A DNA stretch of 64,000 bases from the NCBI GenBank assembly GCA_900708905.1, contig CAADRB010000062.1, positions 312,595 through 376,594 on the forward strand, in the 5' to 3' direction. This stretch comes from Hymenolepis diminuta (taxonomy: Eukaryota; Platyhelminthes; Cestoda; Cyclophyllidea; Hymenolepididae). This document shows positions 11,146 through 24,500 of the stretch, in pieces. The notes below the pieces were generated by a model that saw only the letters and a list, made by a program, of their open reading frames with translations, did no database searches and was not told the DNA's origin. The stretch's first letter is position 1, and each line of letters starts with the position of its first letter. A program made the translations under genes and the position numbers.

Positions 11146-11634
11146 TTCGAGAGCTAGTGAAAATGAATAATAATTTTAAAGGAAGTAGGCAATACGAAGT
11201 AGTTGACAAAAAAATAGACTCGAGAAATAAATGTTTTTAAGAGTATATTTATCGAAAAAAGACACAAGGAAATACGCTGAAAATACTCATGCCTAAAACG
11301 TGCAAAAAAACCAGCCGCAGTATAATTGGTTAAAGGTAGCAGTTTAAATTTTTCCCAAGACTCTATTGATATAAACAAATATGCATGTTCTCATTAATTT
11401 TGGTAATTTATGTATCGTTATAGGTTAATACTTTTGTAAAATTTTACTTACCAATATGAAAGGCCATTTATATAATTGTCACCCCTTGACTTCTTGATCC
11501 CGTTGTGTTTGAATTTGCTGAACGTACTTGAACTTTATGAATGCCCTATGGTTGAATACTTGCTCTCCTAAAATGGCGTTTCAACCTGAATTTTACACAT
11601 TGATTTTATCGTGGTTATAAATTCACTTGACTCT
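11146..11634. promoter_or_regulatory. Divergent intergenic region between METTL13 and SOCS
   Basis: The two start codons face away from each other 489 bp apart, so both core promoters should lie here. The sequence is AT-rich with no clear TATA box or CpG-rich block. No upstream exon for SOCS with a polypyrimidine-AG acceptor is visible, which favours ATG 11635 as the real SOCS start. Confidence 0.5.
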
Positions 11635-12391
11635 ATGATGCCGAAACTGCCGCTTCTGAAGCTGAAATACTGGTTTCAAAGCTGTATCTTTCCAAAGGAT
11701 GAAGACGTTTATTTTCAGGACGTTTCATTTACTACTCACAATGACGAGGAGAACCAAATAACAAGCGCTTGCGAAAAAAGACTTGAAAGTAGACTATAAT
11801 TTTTATTTTCAGTATGTTTTTGTTAGAATTAATTCTGTGTCTTTCGCAAAACGAACGTCTTAAGGAAGATGTGATTCCTCATTTCAACAGTCTTTGCACT
11901 CAGTCGTGGTTTTGGGGCCCTCTATCACGTTTAGAATCGAATGGCTTGTTGCATAATGCTCCAGACGGGTCATTTCTCGTTCGTGTCAGTGAAAATGACT
12001 GCAACATGTACACTCTAACCTTTCGATTTTCTGATGATATCATTCTGAACAATCGGATAACTGAAAGTGAAAGTGGTTTCGGATTTATTCAGGTTTGATT
12101 TTGACTTTATAAGTGTGTTTATTGGGTTAGGGTGAAGCTTTTGAATCTATTCAAGGTCTTATTGAACACGCCATGTCTCAGTCAGAATATGGAGCTTATT
12201 GTTTGTCCAATACTACTTTTGAGACAAGTGTAACAACACCGGAGAACAAGAAAGTTCGCCTTCTTTTCCCTTACAGTCGCTTTTCAGTTGTTCCTCCACT
12301 ACTCTTTCTATGTCGGTTTGCTCTCTTTAAATTCATTCGTGCCGGTCCTGTTGAATCTTCATCACTTCGCCTCCAAAAGGACTCGATCTAG
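11635..12391 (+). CDS. SOCS6/SOCS7-like SH2 and SOCS-box protein, three exons
   Basis: Exons 11635-11788, 11827-12092 and 12131-12391 encode 226 aa. The phosphotyrosine-binding SH2 domain runs from about residue 79, with WFWGPLSRLE, the signature FLVR arginine (101-104) and LIEHAMSQSE followed by GAYC (about 150-164), as in SOCS6/7. The Elongin-BC box follows as PPLLFLCRFALFKFI (about 195-209). The protein ends 17 residues later with no LPLP-type Cul5 box. SOCS proteins recruit phosphorylated receptors or adaptors to an Elongin B/C-Cullin 5 ubiquitin ligase. The N-terminal part is far shorter than in vertebrate SOCS6/7, so upstream exons cannot be excluded, though none was seen. Both introns are exactly 38 nt. 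A poly(A) signal AATAAA lies at 12466-12471. Confidence 0.85.
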
Positions 12392-12559
12392 GCTCATTTT
12401 CTCATTGGTTTTCATTCCGAACTTTACCCCTAGTGCTCTTTTCTCTTTTTGTTATTCTTTTGTGTAATAAATAATTCATTTCCAGTTGTTTCTTTCTCCA
12501 AATTTTGGTACTTAATGGTGACTTTTGTATTCCATGCATCCTGTTTTTTTCTCATTCAG
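12392..12559 (+). promoter_or_regulatory. SOCS 3' UTR / WDR61 intercistronic region with strong 3' splice site
   Basis: AATAAA at 12466-12471 is followed about 85 nt later by a T-rich tract and CATTCAG (12553-12559), a strong 3' splice site. The first WDR61 coding bases follow directly. A poly(A) signal then an unpaired acceptor at this spacing is the arrangement expected of a flatworm polycistron resolved by spliced-leader addition. The alternative is an ordinary acceptor for an unseen upstream WDR61 exon. Confidence 0.45.
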
Positions 12560-15500
12560 TATTCGCGAAAGTACACGTTAGATAAAGGTGAGAAATCTAC
12601 GTTTGAAAAATTACTCTGTTCCTAAATTTCTGTTTTCCCTTTATGTATGCAGTCTCCATCTTGTCATTTAGAGCACTACTTTAATTTATAACTACTATTC
12701 TAATATTTTTTGTACTGAAATTCTCATGAGTAGCAATCTTTTAGTCATTTGCCAGGCCCTATCGAAAATCAATTAACTGATTTTTAATTTATGTTTTAGC
12801 CCACAACGAGGCGATTTGGTGTTGTGCTTGGCGAAAGCGGGAGTCTGATGGCAAGGATATAATTGTCACCGGAGCGCTTGACAACAGTCTCAAGCTTTGG
12901 GAATGGTGGGTACTACATAGTGATTTTTTATATTGTGTTCTGATATTGCACTTTAAATTCGTTATTCTAATACTATCAAAATTAACTCTTCCTCACGTAA
13001 TATGGATTCTAGATCTTATTCAAAGCGTTTTATTTCTTATGCCTCGTAAGTTAGTCATAGGAATTTGTCCTTTCGAGAATGCTACAGTTCGGCTGTTTGA
13101 CTTAGGCCAGAGCCTTCTAACTTCATCAATTTACCTGTATTACCATACATAATAAGACAAAAGTCAATTTTTATCCAGAGAAAGCACCTGGACAAGGGGA
13201 ATGGTAAAATTGGGAGTGAAGACGATGGGGATCATTTAGAAGCTCAGAATAAAGTTAGAGAAACAAAACAGTCTTATAGATTTGAAATCTGAATTTAGGT
13301 TCTACACTTATTGGTTAGTATAGATCAACTCTTCAGGTCATAAAGTTCAAAGTTCTGCGTTTTTCTACACGAAATCCTGTTTATGAGTAGGTTGGCCTTT
13401 TCATTTCAATACAAATAGCCCAAGTACTATAACGAAACATGATTTTAGTGTATCAGAGTTTACTAGAGTCTACTTAGTGTGGACTGTCAATGAATTCATC
13501 CATTTACCTATTCACTTTTCTCTACTTCACAATGTTCTTTGTCTTTTTAAGCTGACTAGTCTGTTTAATGATTCATTTTTTGCATCTCCTTATTCACAGT
13601 AGCGTTGCACTAGCCATCGTCCCCCTTTCTATTTTTTCGTTTCCCCAATTTATTCCTTTATTTCCTTGTTGAACTCTTTCCGCGTTAAGTTATGTTTATT
13701 TTCTACTGTTTTGATTATGTTTCTTTGCTGCGTATTGATAGATTATCATAATATCTCTACACTTTCTCACACACTTGCTTGGTTGAATACAACTTGTGTA
13801 TCATTAATATACAAACGTTTTATTCTGCCTAGAATTCGTTTTTTTGACCTTTTCCTTTATTCTCTTGATTTATTCAACTATAACATATTTTGCTTCCTAA
13901 TATATTGCATTTGTGAATATTTACAAGACGGTACTTCCCTTCTTTCACCTTCTGTTGGTTGTTAGTTATCTTCACCATCACTCAATACATAATTTCAGTT
14001 TCGCATTTTCTCAAAGTTCAGAGTTTTCTGCGGCTTAAAAGTTGAAAGTTTCTGCACTTCACTGATTTCTCCTTAACCTCCTCCTCCTCTGCTGAATTGT
14101 TTTGGCTTTATAAAATAGTCTATGTTTATTCATTTATTCGAAAATACGAAGTATTTAAGTCCTCCTTTTTTTGCAGGACGGTTAAAAGATTCCTATGGTA
14201 TTTATTATATTGTCCTTCATCGCCTCTTTAAAAAATCGTTTGTTTTTTAAATCCTGCAAAGTAATCCAGCTAGTGAATTATTAAATTTGAATTTTGGAAC
14301 GTGAACTGTCCATTTAGTAAATAGTGCAACACTCGAATCCAAAAAATATCAGATGATGTAAGGCTCTTTGACACCTTGACATTACTCTCAATATCTTTTT
14401 AACCTCTCCCTCCCTTTATTTTAATTGCTTCCCAACAGTCAAAAATTACTGTGGATTATAATACTGTAATAATTTTCTTCAACATTGATCTTAAATGACG
14501 AAATTTTGGCATTTAACACAGAGAACAGTTAGAGATGTTATTAGAATTTTAACGGGCATAGTTGATTAGGCATACATTATGCTTAGCAATGGCCATTCTA
14601 ATTTTGAACCTTAAATTAGGTAAAACGGATTTGCTATTTTGCTCACTTCTGTGCATTCCACTTCATAGCCACTTGTTTGATTACTATTTAACATGCCATT
14701 ACATTTGAAATAGTGATAAACTTTATTCTCTTCTTTCTCTTCTTCTATAAACACTAAATGTATCATTACTTGTCAACTTTTTTACAAGGCGATAAAACCC
14801 TTTTCCATTTTCTAGTTACTACTTTTATCTTTGACGTCACTCATCAACTAATTTCAATTTCATATATTTTCAAAGTTAAGTACCGTTGCGCTTCCTGGAA
14901 GTAATGCATTTCTTTGTTTCAGTGGTTTCTTCTAATTCTCCATTGTTTCGTTCACATTTTGAATTATTAATCTTATCATGCATTAAGAGCGGAATAAAAA
15001 TCACGCAGTTTTCATTCTACTTTATTCTTTAAATTCAGTCCATAAAATTTAAAATCATTTAAGTACTATCCAAATGTCTTGCTCATTACAGGAAATATTA
15101 CGTTATATTCCTATTTAAAACCAATTTACAAATATGGATGAAGTTTAATGTAATCTGTATCTAACTCTTCTAGTCTGTCAGATTTCATTTGTTTCGACGT
15201 CTTACTTTGTCACCACTTACTTCGCTACATTGTCTAACATGTCCATATTATTGCTGAACTCGATCTTATTCGTGGGTTTATTTACCTACTTCCCAAGCCT
15301 GTTTAGAAAGACGTTTTCCGGTACTTATTTGTAAGTATCTTTATTAACCAGACTCAACTGGTGCTGTTGGTCGTTCCGCTCATTGGAAAGTTAGTTTATA
15401 GCTTACTTCCACTATAGTTTCTCCAATATATTTTNNNNNNNNNNNNNNNNNNNNNNNNNNNNNNNNNNNNNNNNNNNNNNNNNNNNNNNNNNNNNNNNNN

Positions 15501-18500
15501 NNNNNNNNNNNNNNNNNNNNNNNNNNNNNNNNNNNNNNNNNNNNNNNNNNNNNNNNNNNNNNNNNNNNNNNNNNNNNNNNNNNNNNNNNNNNNNNNNNNN
15601 NNNNNNNNNNNNNNNNNNNNNNNNNNNNNNNNNNNNNNNNNNNNNNNNNNNNNNNNNNNNNNNNNNNNNNNNNNNNNNNNNNNNNNNNNNNNNNNNNNNN
15701 NNNNNNNNNNNNNNNNNNNNNNNNNNNNNNNNNNNNNNNNNNNNNNNNNNNNNNNNNNNNNNNNNNNNNNNNNNNNNNNNNNNNNNNNNNNNNNNNNNNN
15801 NNNNNNNNNNNNNNNNNNNNNNNNNNNNNNNNNNNNNNNNNNNNNNNNNNNNNNNNNNNNNNNNNNNNNNNNNNNNNNNNNNNNNNNNNNNNNNNNNNNN
15901 NNNNNNNNNNNNNNNNNNNNNNNNNNNNNNNNNNNNNNNNNNNNNNNNNNNNNNNNNNNNNNNNNNNNNNNNNNNNNNNNNNNNNNNNNNNNNNNNNNNN
16001 NNNNNNNNNNNNNNNNNNNNNNNNNNNNNNNNNNNNNNNNNNNNNNNNNNNNNNNNNNNNNNNNNATTAACTAAAACGGAACTGCAGAACTCATGCCTCA
16101 ATGCCGTCTCTATGTTAGCTATTTGAATTTCGCTTTTAGTTGTTAGAAGTGCTATCTGTCAAGTTGAATTACACCTTTATTGCTTACAGTTTCTTTACAT
16201 TCGGTCCCATCATGGTAATGTGAAAGAAAGGGAAATAACTGTTTTGGCTGTTTTCTATTAATTTTAATACCTTCATCTATTTAAAGCGTCTCCTTGCATC
16301 ACTGGTGAGTCATTTCAATATAAGTAATATTTATTCTGCCCTCCAAGCATTTTTGTCGCAGTACTCCGATCTTAACAGTTGATTTATCTTTTATTCCTCT
16401 TTCATTTTCTCGAATAATTTTAATAAGCGTAACTTCTCATTTTCTAATTCCTTTGGAATGTCTTAAGGTAATCAGTATTTAAATTAAAATTACTTTATGG
16501 ATTTTTACTAAATGAAACACTTTGCCAATATCTTAACTCATTTGAACGCTTTTTAGTGTTAAAATTAAATGGTTTTATTTGATGAGCATGCTGGAGCAAG
16601 AATTCATACAAGAATTCATTTCCGTCTATTTCTGGGATATCACTATTTTTCTTTTAACTTATCAGTCAAGTTTATATGCGCATTTGGTGTTAATTTTTAC
16701 ATTTTCTAAGGAAAGGGGTTGATTTCAATAATGGAAGATGTTGGGGAACCTCATGGTATTAAATTTTTTTCGGACGCTTGGGATTTGCGCTTTAGCTTTT
16801 GATATAGCTTGATAGAAGATATGCTGCAATTTGGACCAACTCCTACATATCAAAGAAATGATTCAAGATATTTACTTCGGAAAAAAGATGAGATGTTTTA
16901 AAAATTGAGAGATTACGTACATGTGTGGGCCCATCGACCACCACCGGTCATAATCAAGAGTTGAATTTGCATCAATACTGGATGTCTAGGATTAATGATC
17001 TCAAAACGTTTCTAAGCACATCCTCACTTAGGAACTTCTGGTACATTGTTGGTGATGATGACGATGATGTCTTATTTCATGTAATTGATATACTGCTTTA
17101 ATTAGGATTAGTCCGTTGGATTTCGCTTTTAAGTTAGAATATTTCAGATAAATATCTTAGGTCAATATTATTAGTTGTTCATGAAGTTTTGATTTCTTAA
17201 AATATTACTACCCTTAAATGTTTTAGTTTAGTCTTTTGCTTTCTTGTCAAAGCGTCTGTTGATGAAAAAGTTACTTTTTCCTGCCGTCTAAGTAATGCCT
17301 TTTTTGCACTTAAGAAGGAAAAATTATTCCTTTCAAGGGATATGTCTTTGTCACGATCGTCTCTTTACTAATCAACGTCTTTTTAACAATAAAATGGTTA
17401 TCTATTCTTTCTGCTGCACTTTTAATTCTACTAGGATGTTACAAGAAAATCTGTCTTTGAGACTTCATATATATACTTGCTAAAACTAACAGACGGGAAA
17501 ACTATATCTCCCTTGAGTTTATTGTAGACTAAACTCTTAGGTCATTCTTACGGATATTTCACTGTTGACATACAATTGTTATTTTTTGAAGTTTTGAACT
17601 GTGGGGTCATTTCTCTCATTCGTATGAGTGAAAATCCCGTCTGAAACGGTCCATTAGAGTAATTTAGATTTAAATTGGTCCTTCTTTGGAAAAAAGTACC
17701 AGTTTCTTCTTACAAAGAAGAAATTTTCTCTAGAAATCATTGGATTCTAGACAGTTCCTATGAAATCGTGGTAGCTAAAATCGTTAATTAGTTTTAATTG
17801 TTTTAATGTCTTCGCATCTAAACGATGGTCGTAATAAAGGGATAAATCGAAGATGAATATTTGAAAATTCGAAACATAATCAGCAATACATGGATAGAAG
17901 AAAATGATATTGTAAGTGATCAGTTCTCCATGGTTTTTTTTTCTATTATAGTTAGTCACTTAGAAAGTAACCCCTGGTATAATCTTGGCTGCGGTTATGT
18001 TATTGCTTGCTGCTCATTGAGACATACCATGGCAACTCAATAAAGGCTTTCGTTCCTACTAAGAAAGTACAACATGTATGGCTTTGGCTTATGGTGTTGA
18101 TTGGGTATCTTTTAGCTAAATTTTCAATTATCTCTCTCTTTAATAACTTGAGTAGATTAACGTGGACTATAATTAGCTTATTTTGCCAACACGACTTTCA
18201 TGCCTATTCGTCTGAAATTTCTGTTGTAGTTAATAGTAAGTCTATGTAGTTATATTTTTAAATAGTATGCTTATTTATTCGCTATACGCTTAAATAAAGC
18301 TAGACTGCAAATCCTTACACTGTGTTGCCTTTACTTTTCCCTATTTACTCTTTTCTTTCATACGCTTTTTTCACTCTAATAGAAATAATTATTGTAATTC
18401 GCGTTTCTAAATAAATACTTAATGCTCAAGCAAAAGAGGATTTAGTTTAAGTATTTTCAATGCAAATGTTCTATGGTTAAATTAACCACAAATTTAATCG

Positions 18501-21500
18501 TCAGTTCAGGCTGTGGAATTGTTTAAACTGCAACTTGTTTCAATCTACGAAGACCAATACGGGAGCGATTACAAGTTGGAAAGACTGTAATTTGATGTTC
18601 TTAAAAGTCAATTTAGTTGCACCCCGTATGCCAGTGGCGTATGTTTGCAAATTCAGGGATCACGTATTCGAAGATATCAGTTAGGATCATACTTCAAATA
18701 GGAATCAGTTTACCATTAAAGTGTGTATTCATAATTTTTACGCTATGTAAAGATATGGTGATAGTATAAAGTATTTGAGTTCCTAAAAAAATTATGTCTC
18801 CCTGAAATATTTTGGATATTCAGTACATTTATTTTGCCATTATTGTCATCGCTAAATGTTTTATTTTTACAAATTTTAGAATAGCCTATGCCATGTTTTA
18901 GCATTTAAAACAAATAAGAGATTTAAACGAATTTTTTCCGCTGAATTTAGGCTTTTTTTCCAAGGTGGCGTTTTGGGCGTATTGGAAATTTTTCATCTCA
19001 ATTCACTTATTTGAAGATACTTTTAGAAGCTCTTTTAATTTTTAAATGAGACAGTTCTTTTATAACACAACAAATCTTCCTTGAGTAGGTCAAAATATAG
19101 ATGGGAAATTTATTTCTTATCCAGGACGGGAATGTAATTTTCTGCAATTTTTCATGATTTAAAGGGTGTAACTTCACAGAAATATGAAACTGATATTAAG
19201 TAAAGTTAATTCTTGCTGCCCGATCCGAATTATTATCGATCAAAATAATTTAACAAATTTTCTACAGTCTCCTTTTTAGGCGAGGCAAGATATGATGCCC
19301 GTATCGTTTATAAAAGATAATATTGACATTATATTTGAATTTTTTCATTAACCCGTTTTTAGCGGTTTAGGAAGGTGATAGTAGAAGAACTATTAACATA
19401 TACGATTTGGACTTGGACAACTAGTTAGAGCATTGACAATGAAATCGTAACATGTCTATTCGTCATTAGACCGCAATTGTCCCGAAGTGCTTTTTATTTC
19501 AGTTATTGAAGGTTGGATTGGAATTGAGTTCATGTTATACTGTATCAGCACCGTTGCCCAATCTATAGATTCGACCATTATAACAAAGGAAAGGGTGTAT
19601 TTGATTCAATACAATATTTTACAGTTGTATTTCAACGTAAAGTTAATATTGTATAGTTAATCTAGTTAGGAAATTCTTATTTTTACTGACTATAAAATTC
19701 GTGTTCTTCCATTCACTCCGAATTTTATTCATCCCAAATTCCTTTCTTATCACGTTCGAGGTTTTACTTTGAGAAAGTGACAAAGTTGAAATTCAAGCAC
19801 CTATAAATTACTCAAACATTTTCTTTTGCTGTCACTGGTTGGTTCTTTTCAATAGTAATTTATGTTAATATATCGCTTTTCCAGCTGATAAGAAATAAAA
19901 ATGGAGTCGTGGTATTAAACTCTGGTCCCCTTTGCTGACTTATTCTGCCTTTCTTTTAATTATAACCCATGGCAAAGACAACTTACAATTTTCCATCTTT
20001 GGAAGGTGTATGAATACATAGAGCAATAAAGCGACCAAATATGTATTAAGGGAGGGAGATCAAGTAGAAGTGAAATTGAAGTCAGTCTTAAAGAATTTGA
20101 TTTTTGGGTTCAGGTTATACGCTTTCCACTTTTTAGATATTTTCAATTGCTATATTTTCTGATGTTCCAGTTTCTGAATTCCAGGATTTGCCCTCTGGTT
20201 CCTAGGTTTAATGACTTGATTAAAAATCAGAATTTGTGAAAATCAGCATATTCCGTTTTAGAGAAATTCAACTTTTCACTCCATCTGAGTAACTTTACTC
20301 ATCGGTAAAGGATATTTCTTCTGAAAGGGTTTTATTGTTTTATTTCTGTATAATCCAGAGTCTTATTCCTTCTCTGACACCTTAAATTAATATTCTGTTA
20401 TGGATTTTCTTATTTGCACATTTTACTTACTATGCTTTTCATGAATGGATTGCAATGGGTTTCTTCCATGCAGCCAAATATCTCTCTTGGTCAAATTTTC
20501 TAATTCCTTTCCATGGAAATTTTGGTGAAAATAATGAAGAATTCGATGGAAGGAATTCGGTCAATTATTCATTCTTTTCAAAATGTCTTCTACCAATTAT
20601 ATAGTGAATCTCCAATATTTTCCTGATTTTTCATGTTTTAAGCCTATGAAGTATATTTTGCAATTTTCTCGGACAAGTGTCTTAAGAGTGCCGTCTGTTT
20701 TCGAAGAATGTCATACAGTCTTATTTGACAAGAAAAGGAATTAATGAGCAGCGAATATCTCCCTTAATCTCTAGGTTCGTAGCTTAGTCAACGGCAGCAT
20801 AATTTAGGATGCATAAAATACCCCCTAAGATTTCTTTCATTAATGACTTCTTTAAAGTGATATTGTGACAATTTCCACGTCAGCGATCTTGTTAATTACT
20901 AAAGATGCATTTGAAATCGAAAGCTTACGGTGGTCTTTGTAACGCTTTAAAGTGATAAATTCGATAATTTCAAAATTTTAATTAAGGTATTATTATTAAA
21001 GATGATAATCTCTCCAATAACATATTATGATGAGAAATTATTCGGATGAATTTGAATTCACATCCTCTTTTCATTTATTCGGTTAAAAAAAAACAATTTG
21101 TCAAGATTCTTCGTGTATGTATTTCCTGTTTTCATAGGGATGATAAGGAGCTCAAACTCTCTGCTCCGCTGGATGGTCATCGACTGGGCATTGTTTCAGT
21201 TGATATCAACAAAGCTGGTACTATAGCTGCATCAGCCAGTCTAGATAATCAGGCAAGTTTTTACCAATAATTCGTCTACTCATAATTTAAAAGTAGCAGA
21301 ACTTTTCCAGCGTGAAATATGCTGCCACATATTAACTTGGGAAGGGGGATGACATTTTTATGCCATCCGCGTAAATCGACATATCAATATATCTTACCAT
21401 AAATCCTTTAAATTCACGTATCAGGCTCATGATAAAATTTTGCAGTTAAATATGATAGGTCCCAAGCCCTAACACTTATTAGTTCTCTAATGGGAAACTT

Positions 21501-24500
21501 AACCTTTCTTAGAATGAACGGCGATGAATATCAAACACGTATGGATTTCAGGATACCGAGGTCAAATTATTGTATGACAAATTATTATTAGGTTATTTTG
21601 ATTCACAATCTGACCATGCGCACATTTTCATACTCATTTATTATTATATTTTTTAATCGATCCCACTGCCTCACTGCCGATTCGAAATACCATGGCATTT
21701 ATTGTGACTATGTGTACGTGAATGTGAAATGAGAAATAGCTTCTGCATGTTTTACGATCTCCAAGCCGATATTCCAGTTAGGAAGAAGGTAAACTAAAGT
21801 TCTCGTTATAGCAAAAACGTATTACAGTTCTACTCGAACTATGTACTGTATGACGTATATCTTAGTAGTTCATATAAACCATTTAAGGCATAAGGATTAT
21901 TTTTATTAGTAATGGGAAGAAAACAAAATAAAATATTTTGTCAATGGGAAATATTTAATAATTAATCATAATTATATGTTCACCTTGACAGCATGTAAAC
22001 CATTTCGTCTTCTCAGACGATGTAAGAATATTGATTTGGGTAAGTACTAAGTATAGCAGGTAAGAATTTGCTGCAATCCAGAGGAACATGAATTACTCAT
22101 TTAGTAAACATTGTACTATCTGGTTCCAAAAATGAAATGAAGAAAGACTCTTCAGTGCTTTGACGTTGCTATCAGCTTCGTTCTGATCATCTTCCATTTT
22201 CATTTTTTTGAATTTTCTCTTAACGAATTTCAGCTACTTTCCACGAAAAAATCTTCAAATTTTTGGTTTTAATGTAGTTAATAATAATAATAATGGTTTA
22301 ACGACTAGGTATTGATCGGAATATTGAAGTCATTTATAAAATTGATATGAATTCTTATTAGAAACTAATTAAGTGGGGCTCATACCCATATTTGTACTCT
22401 TTTTTAATGTGTTTTGAAACGAAGACCATGGGAGCATTGTTTCTCGCGTCTTTAAAAGTAAAGTACAACGGTATCTGAATTCTATGTGCACTACATTTTT
22501 GCGTAATTTTAAAGTATTGAAAAAATATTTAGTCTTCGATCAAGAGCAAATTAGTATTACTTCTCCGCTTCTAGATCATCTTCTGGGATTTGGACTCACA
22601 TCATCAAATGAGTGTATTCGAAGGTGAGCCCGCAGAGACATGGTCAGTGGCCTTCTCTCCCGATTCGCGGTTCGTTGCCACAGGCAGTAACGCCGGCTCT
22701 ATCCACATGATCGGTGTCGAGTCGCACAAGCAGGAGAGTTCCATCGCTCTCGATGGCAAATTTGTCTACTGTCTCGCTTATGTGAGTTATTTATCCTTAT
22801 CTACTTTTATATTTTGTTGATTATTATCTAGGGACGTTTTCTGGCCACGTATTTTCATTCATCTCACCTTTCAGTTGTCTGCTTTTTCTCCTACTTCGGT
22901 CCAAATCAGTTGAATGCTTTTTTTCATTCCTTAAGTTTTTCGGGACTATTAGTGGCAAACCATTTGAAATTTTCTATTAAATTAAAGAATTTGACTTTAT
23001 TATTTAATTTAACTAACTTTCAGATTCTTTTTCGATTCATTTAGGTTCTCCACAATTAGGTTACTTTTGGGTTTTAATTACTTAAACAATACTAATTTGA
23101 GGACCTGAAAATATAACTATGTGTTTCATGATTTCATAGAAAGGAGATTTCGACCTTCGAATGATTGAATTGAGGGTACCCTAAATAAGATTATAGCTTA
23201 TGTGATAATAATAACTGGTTTAGTGAAGAACATTTCGTTGTGCACATTTTAGATTGAATTATTTTTGACTTCAGTGGGACAAAAAATTTCTTTCCTAGAG
23301 ATATTATAAATGTTCAGACCCTTTGAGCTGTACATATTCTTAGATTAGTTCTCCTTTTTTTTATTTTGGAAGTCCACGCTTTTAGTAGTCTTCTACTCCT
23401 TACTGAATTTTTGTAATTAATTAATTAATGCATCCTTTTGTTTTGGCAAACCATACCGATATTTTGTTGGATATTACAGTCAACCCATCAGAGTTCGAAC
23501 TCTTATCATCTAATGGGCCAAATCAAGAAATAGATTCATGAATTGGTAGTATCTTTTTTAATGTTTTCAGTCACATGGTTTTTGCAAGTTGTTAACATTT
23601 CTGAGCATTAGTTATACGTCTGACCACTGAGGATGTGCACTTTAAATCGTATGCGAATTCGGTTTCAGTTAAAACCTAGCCAGTTTAATCTGCCAAAATC
23701 GGTTGTCGAAGTTCGAATGAATTTTTGCTAGACTTGAGAATTTAAGGTCTGTAAGATGACACCATTTACTTATAATTATGACTTCCCCGTAAGACGGATA
23801 ATTATTATTGTGAAAATGTGAAGGCGAATTTGTATTCTCGGTTTTGATGGATATTAATTGATTTGATTTGTGATGAATCGTACATCTTGTTCTGTATTCT
23901 TCGCACTTTTTGCATAATGTTTCCCATACAACTTTTTGAACAGAGTTTGGTAGTGTATACCTTGGTAAAAAAAACCTTCAAAGCGACACCTAAAATCACA
24001 TGCATAACGGTTTCGCCGTAAGTGCGTAATATATACGGTGTACGGAAATGTTTTCTGTACAAGTTAGTTAATTAATTTTAAGATGTCTTATCTCGAATCT
24101 TTTTTCTGCCAGAAAATCAATGCTTTACAAGCGCTCCAAAAGCATAATTACTAATTTAATTGAACAATTGAATAAGTTCCTAAAACATGTAATTGGTTGC
24201 TCGAAGAGTGAGAACTTTACATTTCAATAATTCGATGACCATGAATCCCTCTTCATTTTGCTATTCATATCATTGTTAAATAATACCTGGCAGAGCCATT
24301 TAATTCTCATTTTACGTTTTGATGGGTGTGTTCTAACTCCCCGCTAGTCGACTAGCTTTGTTAAAAAAATAAAAGTCTTTTGTGTGGTAGGTCAGATGTA
24401 TGTGAATATAATTCATGCAGGGTTTAGAATCGCAACCAGGTATTGATCCGTATCCCGACAATTTCGCAAATATATCACTGTTTGGTTTTATAGTTTACGA

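Larger units (their letters stand above)
12906..21137 (+). other. WDR61 intron 2 (8.2 kb) with assembly gap
   Basis: Bounded by a GTGGGT donor and a TTTTCATAG acceptor. It holds a 631-base run of N (15435-16065) and one copy of repeat family B (14280-14450). The rest is AT-rich with only short open frames and no recognisable exon, so no WD40 repeat appears to be missing. Confidence 0.75.

Noticed and set aside
15412..16101. 229-codon minus-strand frame
   Set aside because: Almost entirely the N gap; an artefact.
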